This document shows positions 35,803-44,396 of a stretch of 54,390 nt of DNA, piece after piece (the first letter of the stretch is position 1; the number at the start of each line of letters is the position of its first letter). The stretch comes from CBFGRV01 sp965651265 (GTDB taxonomy: Bacteria > Bacteroidota > Rhodothermia > Rhodothermales > VXPQ01): NCBI GenBank assembly GCA_965651265.1, contig CBFGRV010000024.1, forward strand, positions 1 through 54,390, given 5' to 3'. The notes under the pieces were generated by a model. It had not been told where the DNA came from and did no database searches. It saw only the letters and a program-made list of their open reading frames with translations. A program made the translations under genes and the position numbers.

Positions 35803-37242
35803 CTACCCCTTGATCACGCCGAGAGGCCGCAGCTGCGCCACCGTGCGCGAGATGCCGGCGCCTTCGCACGCGTCGACGACATCCCTGACGTCCTTGTAGG
35901 CTTCGGAGATCTCCTCCTGCATCGTGCGGATGCTGTCGCTGCGCACGATGATACCCCGGTCGGCGAGCTCGCGATGGATGTTGCGACCTTTCGCCGTCTT
36001 CTTGGCCTGACGGCGGCTGAGCGCGCGGCCGGCACCGTGGCAGGTACTTCCGAACGTTTGCTCCATGGCACCCTCCGTGCCGACGAGCACGTACGAGTAG
36101 CGGCCCATGTCGCCCGGAATCAGCACGGGCTGGCCCACGGACCGATACCGCGCGGGGATGTCATCGCGGCCGGGGCCGAAGGCCCGCGTGGCACCCTTTC
36201 GATGGACACAGACCTCGGCCTCGTGCCCGTTGACGCGGTGTCGCTCGATCTTCGCAATGTTGTGCGCGACCTCGTACACGGTCCGCAGCCCGATCTCCGA
36301 TGAAGGACGTTGCAGTACCTCCTCGAATGCAAGGCGCGTGTTGTGCGCCATCACCTGCCGATTCGCAAAAGCATAATTGATAGCGCATCGCATCGCACCG
36401 AAATACCGCTGCCCTTCCTCGGATCGAATCGGAGTGCAGGCCAGCTGCCGGTCCGGCAACTCGATCCCGTACCGCTCCATCGCGCGGTCCATGACGGCCA
36501 GGTAGTCGTCACAGATCTGGTACCCAAATCCGCGGGACCCGGAGTGAATGATCACCGTCACGGTCCCTTCCTCGAGCCCCATTGCAGCCGCCGCCGCGCG
36601 ATCATAGATCTCGGCCACGTAGCCGACTTCGAGGAAATGATTCCCCGAGCCCAGTGTGCCAACCTGCGTCCGCCCGCGCTTCATCGCCCGTTCGGACACC
36701 TGTTCCGGATCCGCACCGTCGATGCGGCCACCTTCCTCGATGTATTCCAGGTCCGTCTCGCTTCCATACCCATTCGAGACAGCCCAGCGGGCCCCGTCGA
36801 GTTCAACGCGCCGTAACTCCTCCATCGACAGATTCAAAACCCCGGCCGAGCCCACGCCCGACGGCACCCGCTCGAACAGACGATCGACGAGCTCGCGCAT
36901 GGATTCCTCGACATCTTCCCGCTTCAGCTTCGCCGCCATCAGACGGACACCGCAGTTGATGTCGTAGCCGACACCACCCGGAGAGATCACTCCCTCGTCG
37001 AGATCGAAAGCCGCCACACCGCCGATGGGGAATCCGTAGCCCCAATGGATGTCGGGCATCGCAAGCGACGCCTTCACGATGCCCGGCATGTGGGCCACAT
37101 TCGCGACCTGCTTCGGCGATTCATCCGACTTGATGTCATCGAGCATTTCCCGGCTGGCGTAAATCCGGGCGGGCACCCGCATCCCACCGGATTTCGGAAT
37201 CTCCCAGCAGTAATCCGACACCTTTTCGAAGGACAGCTGCAT
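35803..37242 (-). CDS. rtcB: RNA-splicing ligase RtcB
   Basis: 479 residues, standard for RtcB. Motifs in order: MPDIHWGYGFPIGG, GVGYDINCGVRLM (metal-binding Cys), GSGNHFLEVGYV, HSGSRGFGYQI, the nucleotidylated His region in HRKGATRAFG, and a C-terminal AYKDVRDVVDACEGAGISR. It joins 2',3'-cyclic-phosphate RNA ends to 5'-OH ends using GTP and manganese. It is last in a leftward operon archease-MFS-rtcB, 21 bp after the MFS gene. Archease is its known activator, so the pair forms a complete RNA repair unit. Confidence 0.97.
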   Translation of the reverse strand: MQLSFEKVSDYCWEIPKSGGMRVPARIYASREMLDDIKSDESPKQVANVAHMPGIVKASLAMPDIHWGYGFPIGGVAAFDLDEGVISPGGVGYDINCGVRLMAAKLKREDVEESMRELVDRLFERVPSGVGSAGVLNLSMEELRRVELDGARWAVSNGYGSETDLEYIEEGGRIDGADPEQVSERAMKRGRTQVGTLGSGNHFLEVGYVAEIYDRAAAAAMGLEEGTVTVIIHSGSRGFGYQICDDYLAVMDRAMERYGIELPDRQLACTPIRSEEGQRYFGAMRCAINYAFANRQVMAHNTRLAFEEVLQRPSSEIGLRTVYEVAHNIAKIERHRVNGHEAEVCVHRKGATRAFGPGRDDIPARYRSVGQPVLIPGDMGRYSYVLVGTEGAMEQTFGSTCHGAGRALSRRQAKKTAKGRNIHRELADRGIIVRSDSIRTMQEEISEAYKDVRDVVDACEGAGISRTVAQLRPLGVIKG

Positions 37243-37263
37243 ACCCCATCCAGGCTAGATTCA

Positions 37264-38721
37264 CTACTCGTCGAGAAAGAAGGATACGATCACTCCCAGG
37301 ACGGCCGCTCCGAGCGCCCAGTACCAACCCTCTACCATCCCCTCGACCAGGGCACGATGGACCATGTCGGCCAGGCCGGGTGCTACACGCTCGAGGGCTT
37401 CGATGCCTCCATCGTTGTCCCAGATGTCGGTCATCGGGATTTCCACTGGCGAATCAGGCGAGACCAGGCTCTGGACCTTTCGGCTCAGCCATACGCCTGC
37501 CAGGGTGATCCCCGCCGCCCCGCCGACGCTCCGCGTGATGGCGATCAGGCCGGACACCTGCCCCTGTTTGTCGGCCGGGGCGAAGCGCAGGCCCATGTGG
37601 CTCAGGGGTCCCTGCGTCAGGCCCAGGCCCATCCCGAGGAAGACCAGACCCCCGAGCAAGCCCCAGATCTGGTCGCGCAGAACAATCATGGCGAGCAGTC
37701 CGGCGGCCGTGAGTATCATCCCGGATTGAATCAGCCTCCGCGAGGTGCGTTCCGTGCTGAAGTGGCCGGCCAGGTAGCTGCTCGCGCCCATCCCGAAGGC
37801 GACGGCATTGAGGATGGCGCCGGAGGCGAACGTCGACGCGCCGAAGGCCACCTGTGCATAGAGCGGCGCGAAGACGACGCCCGCCAGCAACGCATAACCG
37901 ATCGTCAGCGAGACCAGCAGCAATGGGCCGATGCTCCTCGAACGCATGAAGGATATGTCGATGATGGGGTCGCGCCGCCGCCGCTCCACGTAGACAAATG
38001 CGAGCATCCCACCCACCGTCAGCAGGAAGAGGCCGACGCTGTGCACGCTCAGGATGCCGCGGTCCACGTGCCGCAGGCTCTCCAGCCAGAGCACGAGCCC
38101 GCCGAGGCTCACGGCCACCAGGAAGGCGCCGAGCCAGTCCACCCGTCCACGGCCTTCGTGCGCCGGGATCGACACGCCGCGCAGCATAAGGATCGACAGC
38201 ACGCCAAGCGGCACGTTGATCCAAAAAATCCAGCGCCATGTGAGGGTCTGAGCAAAGAAGCCCCCCAGGTTTGGGCCCAGCACGCCGCCCATCGCAAAGA
38301 CGCCCACGAGGATGCCGAGCATCCGCCCCTGCTGCCGGTCGTCGAGGGCCGTGCCCACGATAGCCTGGGCGACGGGAAACAGGCCTCCTCCGCCGATGCC
38401 CTGGAGAATCCGTGCCGTCACGAGAACAGGCAGTGTAGGGGACATGGCCGCCAGAGCGCTGCCGCCGGCGAAGAGAAGCAGAGAAATCCTGTAGATGAGT
38501 CCGTAGCCGCGGATGTCTGCCAGCTTGCTCATCACGGGCACGGCTACGGCATAGAAAGCCGCATAGATCGAGAAGGCGAGCACAACCGCCGACGGACTGA
38601 CGTTCAGGCTTCGCCCGATGTGAGGAATGGCCGGCGCTACGATCGTCAAATCGAGCGCGCCCATGAACACGCCGATCAACAACGATGCGAAGAGCCGGGG
38701 ACTCAGTCCGAAATGCTTCAT
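37264..38721 (-). CDS. MFS transporter, DHA2-type drug/proton antiporter
   Basis: 485 residues with about 14 hydrophobic segments. Family motifs: GALDLTIVAPAIPHIG (motif D-like start), SKLADIRGYGLIYR (motif A), ARILQGIGGGGLFPVAQ (motif B) and GVLGPNLGGFFAQTLTWRWIF (motif C of exporters). These features fit the EmrB/QacA DHA2 exporters. It lies between archease and rtcB, with 19 bp and 21 bp gaps, so it should be co-expressed with the RNA repair genes. What it exports cannot be told from sequence. Confidence 0.9.
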   Translation of the reverse strand: MKHFGLSPRLFASLLIGVFMGALDLTIVAPAIPHIGRSLNVSPSAVVLAFSIYAAFYAVAVPVMSKLADIRGYGLIYRISLLLFAGGSALAAMSPTLPVLVTARILQGIGGGGLFPVAQAIVGTALDDRQQGRMLGILVGVFAMGGVLGPNLGGFFAQTLTWRWIFWINVPLGVLSILMLRGVSIPAHEGRGRVDWLGAFLVAVSLGGLVLWLESLRHVDRGILSVHSVGLFLLTVGGMLAFVYVERRRRDPIIDISFMRSRSIGPLLLVSLTIGYALLAGVVFAPLYAQVAFGASTFASGAILNAVAFGMGASSYLAGHFSTERTSRRLIQSGMILTAAGLLAMIVLRDQIWGLLGGLVFLGMGLGLTQGPLSHMGLRFAPADKQGQVSGLIAITRSVGGAAGITLAGVWLSRKVQSLVSPDSPVEIPMTDIWDNDGGIEALERVAPGLADMVHRALVEGMVEGWYWALGAAVLGVIVSFFLDE

Positions 38722-38740
38722 CGGCCTGCAGATACCTCCC

Positions 38741-39190
38741 TCACATATCGAAGATAACCTGCGCCGTCCAGGCTCCGTCCGAAGCCTCGATGCTCAGCCC
38801 ATGGTAGGTCACCGCCTTGACTTCCGTGTGGATCATGTGGCGGTCCCGATCGATCGGCTCACCGAACGCCACAGCGGTAAGACCGCGATCATCGATCCGG
38901 CGAATCTCAAACCGGCAAAACAAGAGGCCCTCCACCAGATGGATGTAGTTCAGCTCCGAAAGCCAGCGCACGAGGAGATCGTCGCGATCGGACGCCTCCA
39001 CGACGACCTCGCGGGACTCCGTCGGCACGACATCCTCCAGATCCGTTATGATGCCGAACATACCGATGGCGGCACGCTCAAAAAGCTGCTCGAGGCTCGC
39101 GGCTCGCACGCGAATTCCGATATCTCCCGTGTGATCGATTTCCTCGAGCCAGTCGGGCGTTTCCATGAGCTCCGGGTGTTGGATGACCAA
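38741..39190 (-). CDS. Archease
   Basis: 149 residues. It carries the archease pattern: WLEEIDHTGDIGIRVRAASLEQLFERAA near the N-terminus with conserved Asp residues, DDLLVRWLSELNYI in the middle, and AVTYHGLSIE followed by AQVIFDM at the end. Archease speeds RtcB guanylylation and multiple turnover. It is the first gene of the operon with the MFS exporter and rtcB. A terminator lies just to its right, so the operon's promoter must be within or very near that hairpin, or read-through occurs. Confidence 0.93.
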   Translation of the reverse strand: MVIQHPELMETPDWLEEIDHTGDIGIRVRAASLEQLFERAAIGMFGIITDLEDVVPTESREVVVEASDRDDLLVRWLSELNYIHLVEGLLFCRFEIRRIDDRGLTAVAFGEPIDRDRHMIHTEVKAVTYHGLSIEASDGAWTAQVIFDM

Positions 39191-39200
39191 TGATAAACAA

Positions 39201-39229
39201 AAAGCCGCTCAGCAGGGCCGAGCGGCTTT
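39201..39229. terminator. Bidirectional-type terminator hairpin
   Basis: A perfect 10-bp stem (AAAGCCGCTC at 39201-39210 with its complement at 39220-39229), T-rich on both strands just outside. On the minus strand it would end transcripts of the small membrane-protein gene at 39284-39487, just before archease. Confidence 0.88.
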
Positions 39230-39248
39230 GTTTTGAGGTGAACGCCCC

Positions 39249-39290
39249 CACGTGAGGAGGTGATCTCCGGCGAGCGCGCGTCCTCACGTG
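39249..39290. repeat. 10-bp perfect inverted repeat spanning a stop codon
   Basis: CACGTGAGGA at 39249-39258 and its exact complement at 39281-39290, 22 bases apart. The right arm contains the stop codon of the small membrane protein. It sits 20 bp from the terminator hairpin. It may be a second RNA hairpin or a protein-binding site. Confidence 0.6.
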
Positions 39291-39487
39291 ACGAAGATCA
39301 GCGAGATGAAGTAAAGCAGGGCGAGAGCCATTCCCGCCACAAAAAGATAGAGGGCGATCAATGTCATTCGATCGCCCCTGGGGGCCTCGCCCGGTGGCGA
39401 GCCGTTCTTTTTTGTCGTGGATGTCCCGGTCGGGTGTGTCGTGCCGCGCTTCTTCGTGGGAGTAGGCTTAACGGATGTTTCCTTCAT
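39284..39487 (-). CDS. Small single-span membrane protein, hypothetical
   Basis: 67 residues from the ATG at 39487. The first ~40 are polar and rich in Lys, Thr, Pro and Gly (MKETSVKPTPTKKRGTTHPT); the last ~25 form one hydrophobic helix (MTLIALYLFVAGMALALLYF). This is a tail-anchored or single-span layout with a basic cytoplasmic arm. No family is recognised. A terminator downstream supports a real transcription unit. Longer starts to 39574 look less likely because they add Arg/Cys-rich sequence. Confidence 0.55.
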   Translation of the reverse strand: MKETSVKPTPTKKRGTTHPTGTSTTKKNGSPPGEAPRGDRMTLIALYLFVAGMALALLYFISLIFVT

Positions 39488-39756
39488 GGTCTTTGCAGTC
39501 TTTCGTTTGGTCGGGGCACATTCCCGTGCCCGCGGTACCCAGCGGCAGAGGCGCGCGGCCTCGCGATGCGACATCGCGCCGTGCCACGGGCACTGAGGGC
39601 ACCTCGAATGCGAAGGGTTCGATGCAGACGGGTCCCGGGAGGACGTCGCTGGCGAATCGCGCGGACGATCATCTCGGGCGGATCTGCGATAGCCGAGACG
39701 GGACTTGCCGTCCGTCTCGTGATCACGGCGGCACAGAGGCCGTCAGGGGACGGGTA

Positions 39757-40092
39757 TCACAAACGAAAGACGCAGAGAAGGGCGAGCCTCAGGAGGACGG
39801 TGGTGACCCCACCATCGGCCACCAAACTCTTCAGAAGTGCGTAGCCTGCCGGCCGCTCGGCCGAAGGTGCTGATAGGAGAATGCCTTCGAGGTTTCGGTC
39901 AGCAAAGACCGTCTCGAAGAGCTGTGGTTTGATGAAGGGCAGCGAGCCATCCGAACGATGGCTCTCCACCGCATTTTCGGTGGAGACCGTGCGTACTTCA
40001 CCCGCGTCGACATCGTCCGATAAGGGCGCCGTCAGAAGCAGCAGGAGAAGGAGCGCCATCAGTGCGCTCGAGATGTTGCGGATGCTCGCCAT
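39757..40092 (-). CDS. Possible secreted or membrane hypothetical protein
   Basis: 111 residues from the ATG at 40092. The N-terminus MASIRNISSALMALLLLLLL is a good signal peptide or anchor, then a polar middle (VSTENAVESHRSDGSLPFIK) and a hydrophobic C-terminus (TTVLLRLALLCVFRL). No family is recognised. It lies downstream of the sulfatase on the same strand. Coding status is uncertain because the rest of the 39488-40292 stretch shows no gene. Confidence 0.4.
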   Translation of the reverse strand: MASIRNISSALMALLLLLLLTAPLSDDVDAGEVRTVSTENAVESHRSDGSLPFIKPQLFETVFADRNLEGILLSAPSAERPAGYALLKSLVADGGVTTVLLRLALLCVFRL

Positions 40093-40223
40093 GCATCCTG
40101 CTACGACCTGCAGCAGAAAAGTTCGCAATGCCCCGTACCAGACCTCCTCATTCCTCACAAAATGCTCAGAAGTCGCTCATGCCGCTCAGAGGCGCGGGCG
40201 CCATCTTGGGGCCGAAAGTTCGA

Positions 40224-40244
40224 GTCGGCGCCCGAGGCGCCGGC
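40224..40244 (-). terminator. GC-rich hairpin downstream of the sulfatase
   Basis: A 9-bp stem with one G-T pair (40224-40232 with 40236-40244) and a 3-base loop, about 50 bp past the sulfatase stop. There is no long T-run, so it may be a weak terminator. Confidence 0.4.
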
Positions 40245-40292
40245 GAAAGGAGTCATGCGGGAATACGGCCTAGAAGACAGCCCGGACGCGGC

Positions 40293-41897
40293 CTATTCTC
40301 CAGCGATTTCAAACGGCGGTTCGAAGGCCTCCTCCGGAACGCCATACTGGACTTTGAGCCGCTCGTACTCCGCCTTCATCATGTCGATCTCATCCCGGTA
40401 ATCCGGGTTGCCGTAGACATTGTCGACCTCGTGAGGGTCGGCCTCGAGATCGTAGAATTCCCTCACGTCGTCCGTGTAGAAGTGGATGAGCTTGTATCGG
40501 TCGCTGCGCACGCCGGCGTGTCGCCCGACGCGGTGTAGCATATGGTCGAAGTACTGGTAGTAAACGGACGTGCGCCAGTCCGCAGGCGCCTCACCATCAA
40601 AGAGCGGCGTAAGTGACCGCCCCTGCAGGTCCTCCGGGGCGGCGACGCCGGCCAACTCCAGGAACGTGGGCGCAAGGTCGATATTCTGGACGAGCGCACC
40701 GGCACGCGTGCCCGGCTCGACGCGCCCGGGAGCTCGCATGATCAGCGGCATGACCATCGCCGGCTCGTACATCAGTCGCTTTTCTGCATAGCCGTGCTCC
40801 CCGGTGAAGTACCCCTGATCGGAGGCGTACACGACGACCGTGTTCTGCTTCAGCGCCTCATCCGCATCGAGCCAATCGAGCAGCCGCCCGATGTTCTCGT
40901 CGAGGGCATCTACCAGTCGCAAATAGTCCTTGATGAAGCGCTGATATACGTAGGAGCGCATCGCGGTCGAGTCATCCAGTTCACCACTCTCGAGCCTCCG
41001 ACGAAACTCCTCGTTCTGCGGGTCGATCACCTCGTGATAGGCACGCAGCTGCTCGTCGGTCATCCGCGCGACGTAGATGCTTTCCTCTTGCGGATCGTAC
41101 GTGCCGTAAGGCGGCAGAGGATGGAATTGGTCGAGGAAGAAGTTCACCTGGCGGGCATATACCGACCGCGTCGACAGGTCGTCGTGCAGCGTCGGCGGCT
41201 CGGGAATCGTCTCATCCACATACTTATCGAGAAGCCGGAGGGGTGGCATGCGCGGGACATGCGCGACCTTGTACTGGACGAACAGCAAGAACGGCCGATC
41301 CGGATCCCGTTCCTGCTCCAGCCACTTCAGCGCGTCTTCCGTGATGATGTCGGTCGAAAAGCCCTCGACCGTTTCCGTCCCGGTCTCGCTGTCGTAGAAC
41401 TCGGGATTGTAGTAGAAGCCCTGCCTGCCCGCGCCGGTCAGCAACCTATAGGTGTCGTATTCATCGGCCGGACGACTATTGAGGTGCCATTTTCCGAACA
41501 GCGCCGTCTGATAGCCCGCCTCCTTCAGCGCACGCGGGAAGACCCACTGGGTGCTGTCCCATGGTTGCGCATTTCCGGTCACCCCGTGGATGTGGCTGTG
41601 CTTACCGGTCAGGATCGACGCGCGGGCGGGCCCACAGATGGAGTTTGCTACGAAGGCGTTCGTGAACACGATGCCTTCGTCGGCCAGCCGGTCGATGTTC
41701 GGCGTCCGGATGATCTCGTCGTCATAGGCGCTGATGGTGCGGCGCGCGTGGTCATCGGACAGGATGATGATGATGTTGGGCGGTGATTGCGGCTCCTCCA
41801 GACCGCAGGCTCCCAGCAGGGCGGCCAATCCGAGCACGACGGGCAGTGCCACGCCTGCAAGCCGCAACCGTAAAGGCGTATATTGCAATTCAGTCAT
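40293..41897 (-). CDS. Sulfatase lipoprotein
   Basis: 534 residues. A signal peptide with lipobox (LLGAC, Cys31) is followed by the alkaline-phosphatase-like fold: NIIIILSDDHARR with the calcium-binding Asp pair, then NSICGPARASILTGKH, where Cys88 in C-x-P-x-R is the residue oxidised to formylglycine in type I sulfatases, with FGKWHLN and ASDQGYFTGEHGYAEK further on. The C-terminal subdomain ends LEADPHEVDNVYG. It would remove sulfate from a polysaccharide at the outer membrane or in the periplasm. Its start is only 29 bp from that of the divergent DUF6807 gene. No maturase is in the window. Confidence 0.93.
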   Translation of the reverse strand: MTELQYTPLRLRLAGVALPVVLGLAALLGACGLEEPQSPPNIIIILSDDHARRTISAYDDEIIRTPNIDRLADEGIVFTNAFVANSICGPARASILTGKHSHIHGVTGNAQPWDSTQWVFPRALKEAGYQTALFGKWHLNSRPADEYDTYRLLTGAGRQGFYYNPEFYDSETGTETVEGFSTDIITEDALKWLEQERDPDRPFLLFVQYKVAHVPRMPPLRLLDKYVDETIPEPPTLHDDLSTRSVYARQVNFFLDQFHPLPPYGTYDPQEESIYVARMTDEQLRAYHEVIDPQNEEFRRRLESGELDDSTAMRSYVYQRFIKDYLRLVDALDENIGRLLDWLDADEALKQNTVVVYASDQGYFTGEHGYAEKRLMYEPAMVMPLIMRAPGRVEPGTRAGALVQNIDLAPTFLELAGVAAPEDLQGRSLTPLFDGEAPADWRTSVYYQYFDHMLHRVGRHAGVRSDRYKLIHFYTDDVREFYDLEADPHEVDNVYGNPDYRDEIDMMKAEYERLKVQYGVPEEAFEPPFEIAGE

Positions 41898-41926
41898 CGG
41901 GAATCCTGCCGGAAGGTCATTTTCTC

Positions 41927-42907
41927 ATGTGCTGCTGGAGAATACAGATCGCGACCCTCATTTTTGTGCTTGTTCTCGCCTCCCATGCGATCGCCGGCTG
42001 CACGCGGGCGCCCTCAAATGGGACGCCGGCGCAGATCGTCATCGAACGGATCGAATCGGGCTACTTGTTTCGTGAGGGATCGGATTCGGTGCTCGTCTAC
42101 CGGCACGAGGTCGTGCGCCCCGGTCACGTTCACGCCCGATCGCACTACGTGCATCCGCTATACAGCTTGAGCGGTGCGGGACTTACGGTGGACTTTCCGG
42201 CTGATCACCCTCATCAACACGGCATCTTCTGGGCCTGGCATCAGGTAGAGGTCGAAGGCCGTCGCATCGGCGATGCGTGGATACAGGATGGAGTCGAATG
42301 GACCGTTCGCGACGTCGAGATGCTGGACGACCTCGCCGCCCCTGCTTTGCGCGCCCACGTGGAGTGGACATCCCCCAATTACCTGGATGATGCGGGCCGC
42401 CCCGTGCCTTTTATCGAAGAGACGGCCACCATTCAGGTTCATGCTGCCAAGGCGGGATTTCGGTCGATCGATTTCACGATTGCGGTGCGAGCACTGGCGG
42501 AGGGCGTTCGGCTGGGAGGTTCGGAAGATGTGAAAGGATATGGGGGCTTTTCAGCGCACGTGCGGCTCCCCGGGGACGTACGGTTCACCGGGCAGGGTGG
42601 ACTCGTACAGCCGGAGGATACGGAGGTGCTTGCCGGGCCGTGGGTTGACATCACTGGCACGATTGACGAAAACGGTCCGTCCGGCATCGCCATCTTCCAA
42701 CATCCGGACAATCCAGGCTATCCAAATCCCTGGATACTTCGGAGCGAGGCCAGCATGCAGAACGTGAAGTGGCCGGGCGCCGAGCCATACCTCCTTCCGC
42801 AGGACGAAGTCGTCGTGCTTCGCTATCGGCTCATCGTGCACGAAGGCGGGACCGACGCGGCGATCATGCAGCACGCCTACGAAGCCTATTCAGCAAACGA
42901 GCGGTAG
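41927..42907 (+). CDS. DUF6807 (PmoA-like) family lipoprotein
   Basis: About 326 residues. Signal peptide (ATLIFVLVLASHAIAGC) with a lipobox Cys, then the DUF6807 pattern: YVHPLYSLSGAGLTVDFPADHPHQHGIFWAWHQVEVEG, WTSPNYLDDAGRP, GGFSAHVRLPGDVRF, and NPGYPNPWILR followed by VLRYRLIVHEG. The His-rich DHPHQHG segment suggests a metal or sugar site. Such proteins often accompany polysaccharide-degradation genes; activity is not established to my knowledge. ATG 41927 has GGAAGG ten bases upstream. The 3' end overlaps the convergent HhH gene by 22 bp. Confidence 0.85.
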   Translation: MCCWRIQIATLIFVLVLASHAIAGCTRAPSNGTPAQIVIERIESGYLFREGSDSVLVYRHEVVRPGHVHARSHYVHPLYSLSGAGLTVDFPADHPHQHGIFWAWHQVEVEGRRIGDAWIQDGVEWTVRDVEMLDDLAAPALRAHVEWTSPNYLDDAGRPVPFIEETATIQVHAAKAGFRSIDFTIAVRALAEGVRLGGSEDVKGYGGFSAHVRLPGDVRFTGQGGLVQPEDTEVLAGPWVDITGTIDENGPSGIAIFQHPDNPGYPNPWILRSEASMQNVKWPGAEPYLLPQDEVVVLRYRLIVHEGGTDAAIMQHAYEAYSANER

Positions 42908-43404
42908 CCGAAGTAATGCAGAACGAATCGGATTTTCTCCGCCTTTAGCGGCCCGAAGCCCGGCAATGCGCGCACGCGCTCCTCGATGGTCGCGCGATCT
43001 GCTCCATCATTCCAGATCCGCGCACAGTCGCCGGCATATCGTTCCGCCACGTGCGCTGCAAGCTTGTGCGTGTACTCCGCCATCCGATTCGTGAAGCGAT
43101 GCACGGCCGGCTGTTGCGCAAATTGCTCTCGCAGCTCATCCGGATCCATGGCCGCGATCTTCTTCATGTCCAGATGCCCCAGCCGTTCTTTCAAACGTCT
43201 GGGTCCCGTGAAGGCATACTCCGCCAGCACCCGCTGATCGTAGAGCAACCCCAGCAGCGCCGCCGCCGGATCCGTCCGGATGAAGTCGTCCTCTTCCAGA
43301 CTTCCGGTCAGCGTCCCCTCCTCCTTGAATCGGTTCATCATCCGGACGAGGCCACCCTCTAGATGACTGTAGTCCAGATGGGTGACCGTGATCGACTTCC
43401 TCAT
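42886..43404 (-). CDS. HhH-GPD-family protein (TIGR03252-like)
   Basis: 172 residues. Helical start, then DPAAALLGLLYDQRVLAEYAFTGPRRLKERLG, DPDELREQFAQQPAVHRF, and a helix-hairpin-helix stretch VRALPGFGPLKAEKIRFVL. This matches a small HhH-GPD group related to DNA glycosylases, but shorter and without a clear catalytic Asp after the hairpin, so activity is unknown. The ATG overlaps the hemB stop as ATGA, making it the last gene of the yidD-moaB-cysS-hemB operon. Its 3' end overlaps the convergent DUF6807 gene. Confidence 0.85.
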   Translation of the reverse strand: MRKSITVTHLDYSHLEGGLVRMMNRFKEEGTLTGSLEEDDFIRTDPAAALLGLLYDQRVLAEYAFTGPRRLKERLGHLDMKKIAAMDPDELREQFAQQPAVHRFTNRMAEYTHKLAAHVAERYAGDCARIWNDGADRATIEERVRALPGFGPLKAEKIRFVLHYFGYRSFAE

Positions 43405-44396
43405 TCGGATAACCAGCGAGCTACTTCCTTCGCGAAATACGTGAGGATGATGTCGGCTCCCGCGCGCCTGATCGCGATGAGCGACTCCATGACGGCGTCA
43501 CGGCGATCCAGCCAGCCATTGCGAGCCGCGGCCGAGAGCATCGCATACTCTCCGCTTACGTGGTAGGCAGCCAGGGGCACATCCGATACCTCCGCGAGTC
43601 GAAAGATGACATCCAGATAGGGAAGCGCGGGTTTGACCATGACCATGTCGGCGCCCTCGTCCAGGTCGAGATGGAGCTCCCGCAGCGCCTCTCTGCTGTT
43701 CGCGGGGTCCATCTGATAGGTTTTCTTATCGGGTGGGATCCCTTCGCGATGACGCGGCGCCGAGTCGAGCGCATCCCGAAACGGTCCGTAGAAAGCGGAG
43801 GCATACTTGGCCGTATACGCGAGGATGGCCACATCCGTGTAGCCGCCTTCATCGAGGGCTTCGCGGATGGCGCCCACCCGGCCATCCATCATGTCGGATG
43901 GGGCTACGATGTCTGCTCCGGCGGCCGCCTGCACGAGTGCCATCTGCGCAAGCACCTCGACGGATTCGTCGTTGAGGATGCGCCCATCCTTCACGATGCC
44001 GTCGTGGCCGTCGGATGAATACGGGTCCAGCGCTACATCGGAGATCGTCAGGATGTCCGGAGCCGCGCGTTTGGCCGCACGCAGGGCGCGCGGGATCAGT
44101 CCGTCAGGATTGAGCGCTTCGGAGCCCGTCGGATCCTTGACACTCTCGTCGACGGCGGGAAACAGCGCCACGGCCGGAATGCCGACCTCGGCCAGCTCGC
44201 TCAATTCACGCTCCATCTCATCGACGCTCAGTCGATACTGGCCGGGCATCGACGCGATCTCGTCGCGCACTCCCTCACCCTCGACCAGGAAAAGCGGCGC
44301 CACGAGCTGATCGACGGAGAGTCGCGTCTCTCGCGCCATGCGACGAATGGCGCCACTGGATCGGAGTCGTCGTGGGCGGATGTACATGGCGCTCAT
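43401..44396 (-). CDS. hemB: Delta-aminolevulinic acid dehydratase (porphobilinogen synthase)
   Basis: 331 residues from the ATG at 44396, which overlaps the cysS stop as ATGA. The active-site lysines are in AYTAKYASAFYGPFRDA and MVMVKPALPYLD. The metal-site stretch reads DVALDPYSSDGHDG: the Cys residues of the zinc enzymes (DVCLCxYTxHGHCG) are replaced by Ala and Asp, so this is the magnesium-type enzyme. It joins two 5-aminolevulinate molecules to form porphobilinogen in haem synthesis. Start sites upstream (to 44417) would lie inside cysS. Confidence 0.96.
   Translation of the reverse strand: MSAMYIRPRRLRSSGAIRRMARETRLSVDQLVAPLFLVEGEGVRDEIASMPGQYRLSVDEMERELSELAEVGIPAVALFPAVDESVKDPTGSEALNPDGLIPRALRAAKRAAPDILTISDVALDPYSSDGHDGIVKDGRILNDESVEVLAQMALVQAAAGADIVAPSDMMDGRVGAIREALDEGGYTDVAILAYTAKYASAFYGPFRDALDSAPRHREGIPPDKKTYQMDPANSREALRELHLDLDEGADMVMVKPALPYLDVIFRLAEVSDVPLAAYHVSGEYAMLSAAARNGWLDRRDAVMESLIAIRRAGADIILTYFAKEVARWLSE

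Noticed and set aside
37045..38757. 570-codon rightward open frame
   Set aside because: It is antisense to the MFS and rtcB genes, with His/Gln/Arg-rich composition and no family motif; the leftward frames have clear families.
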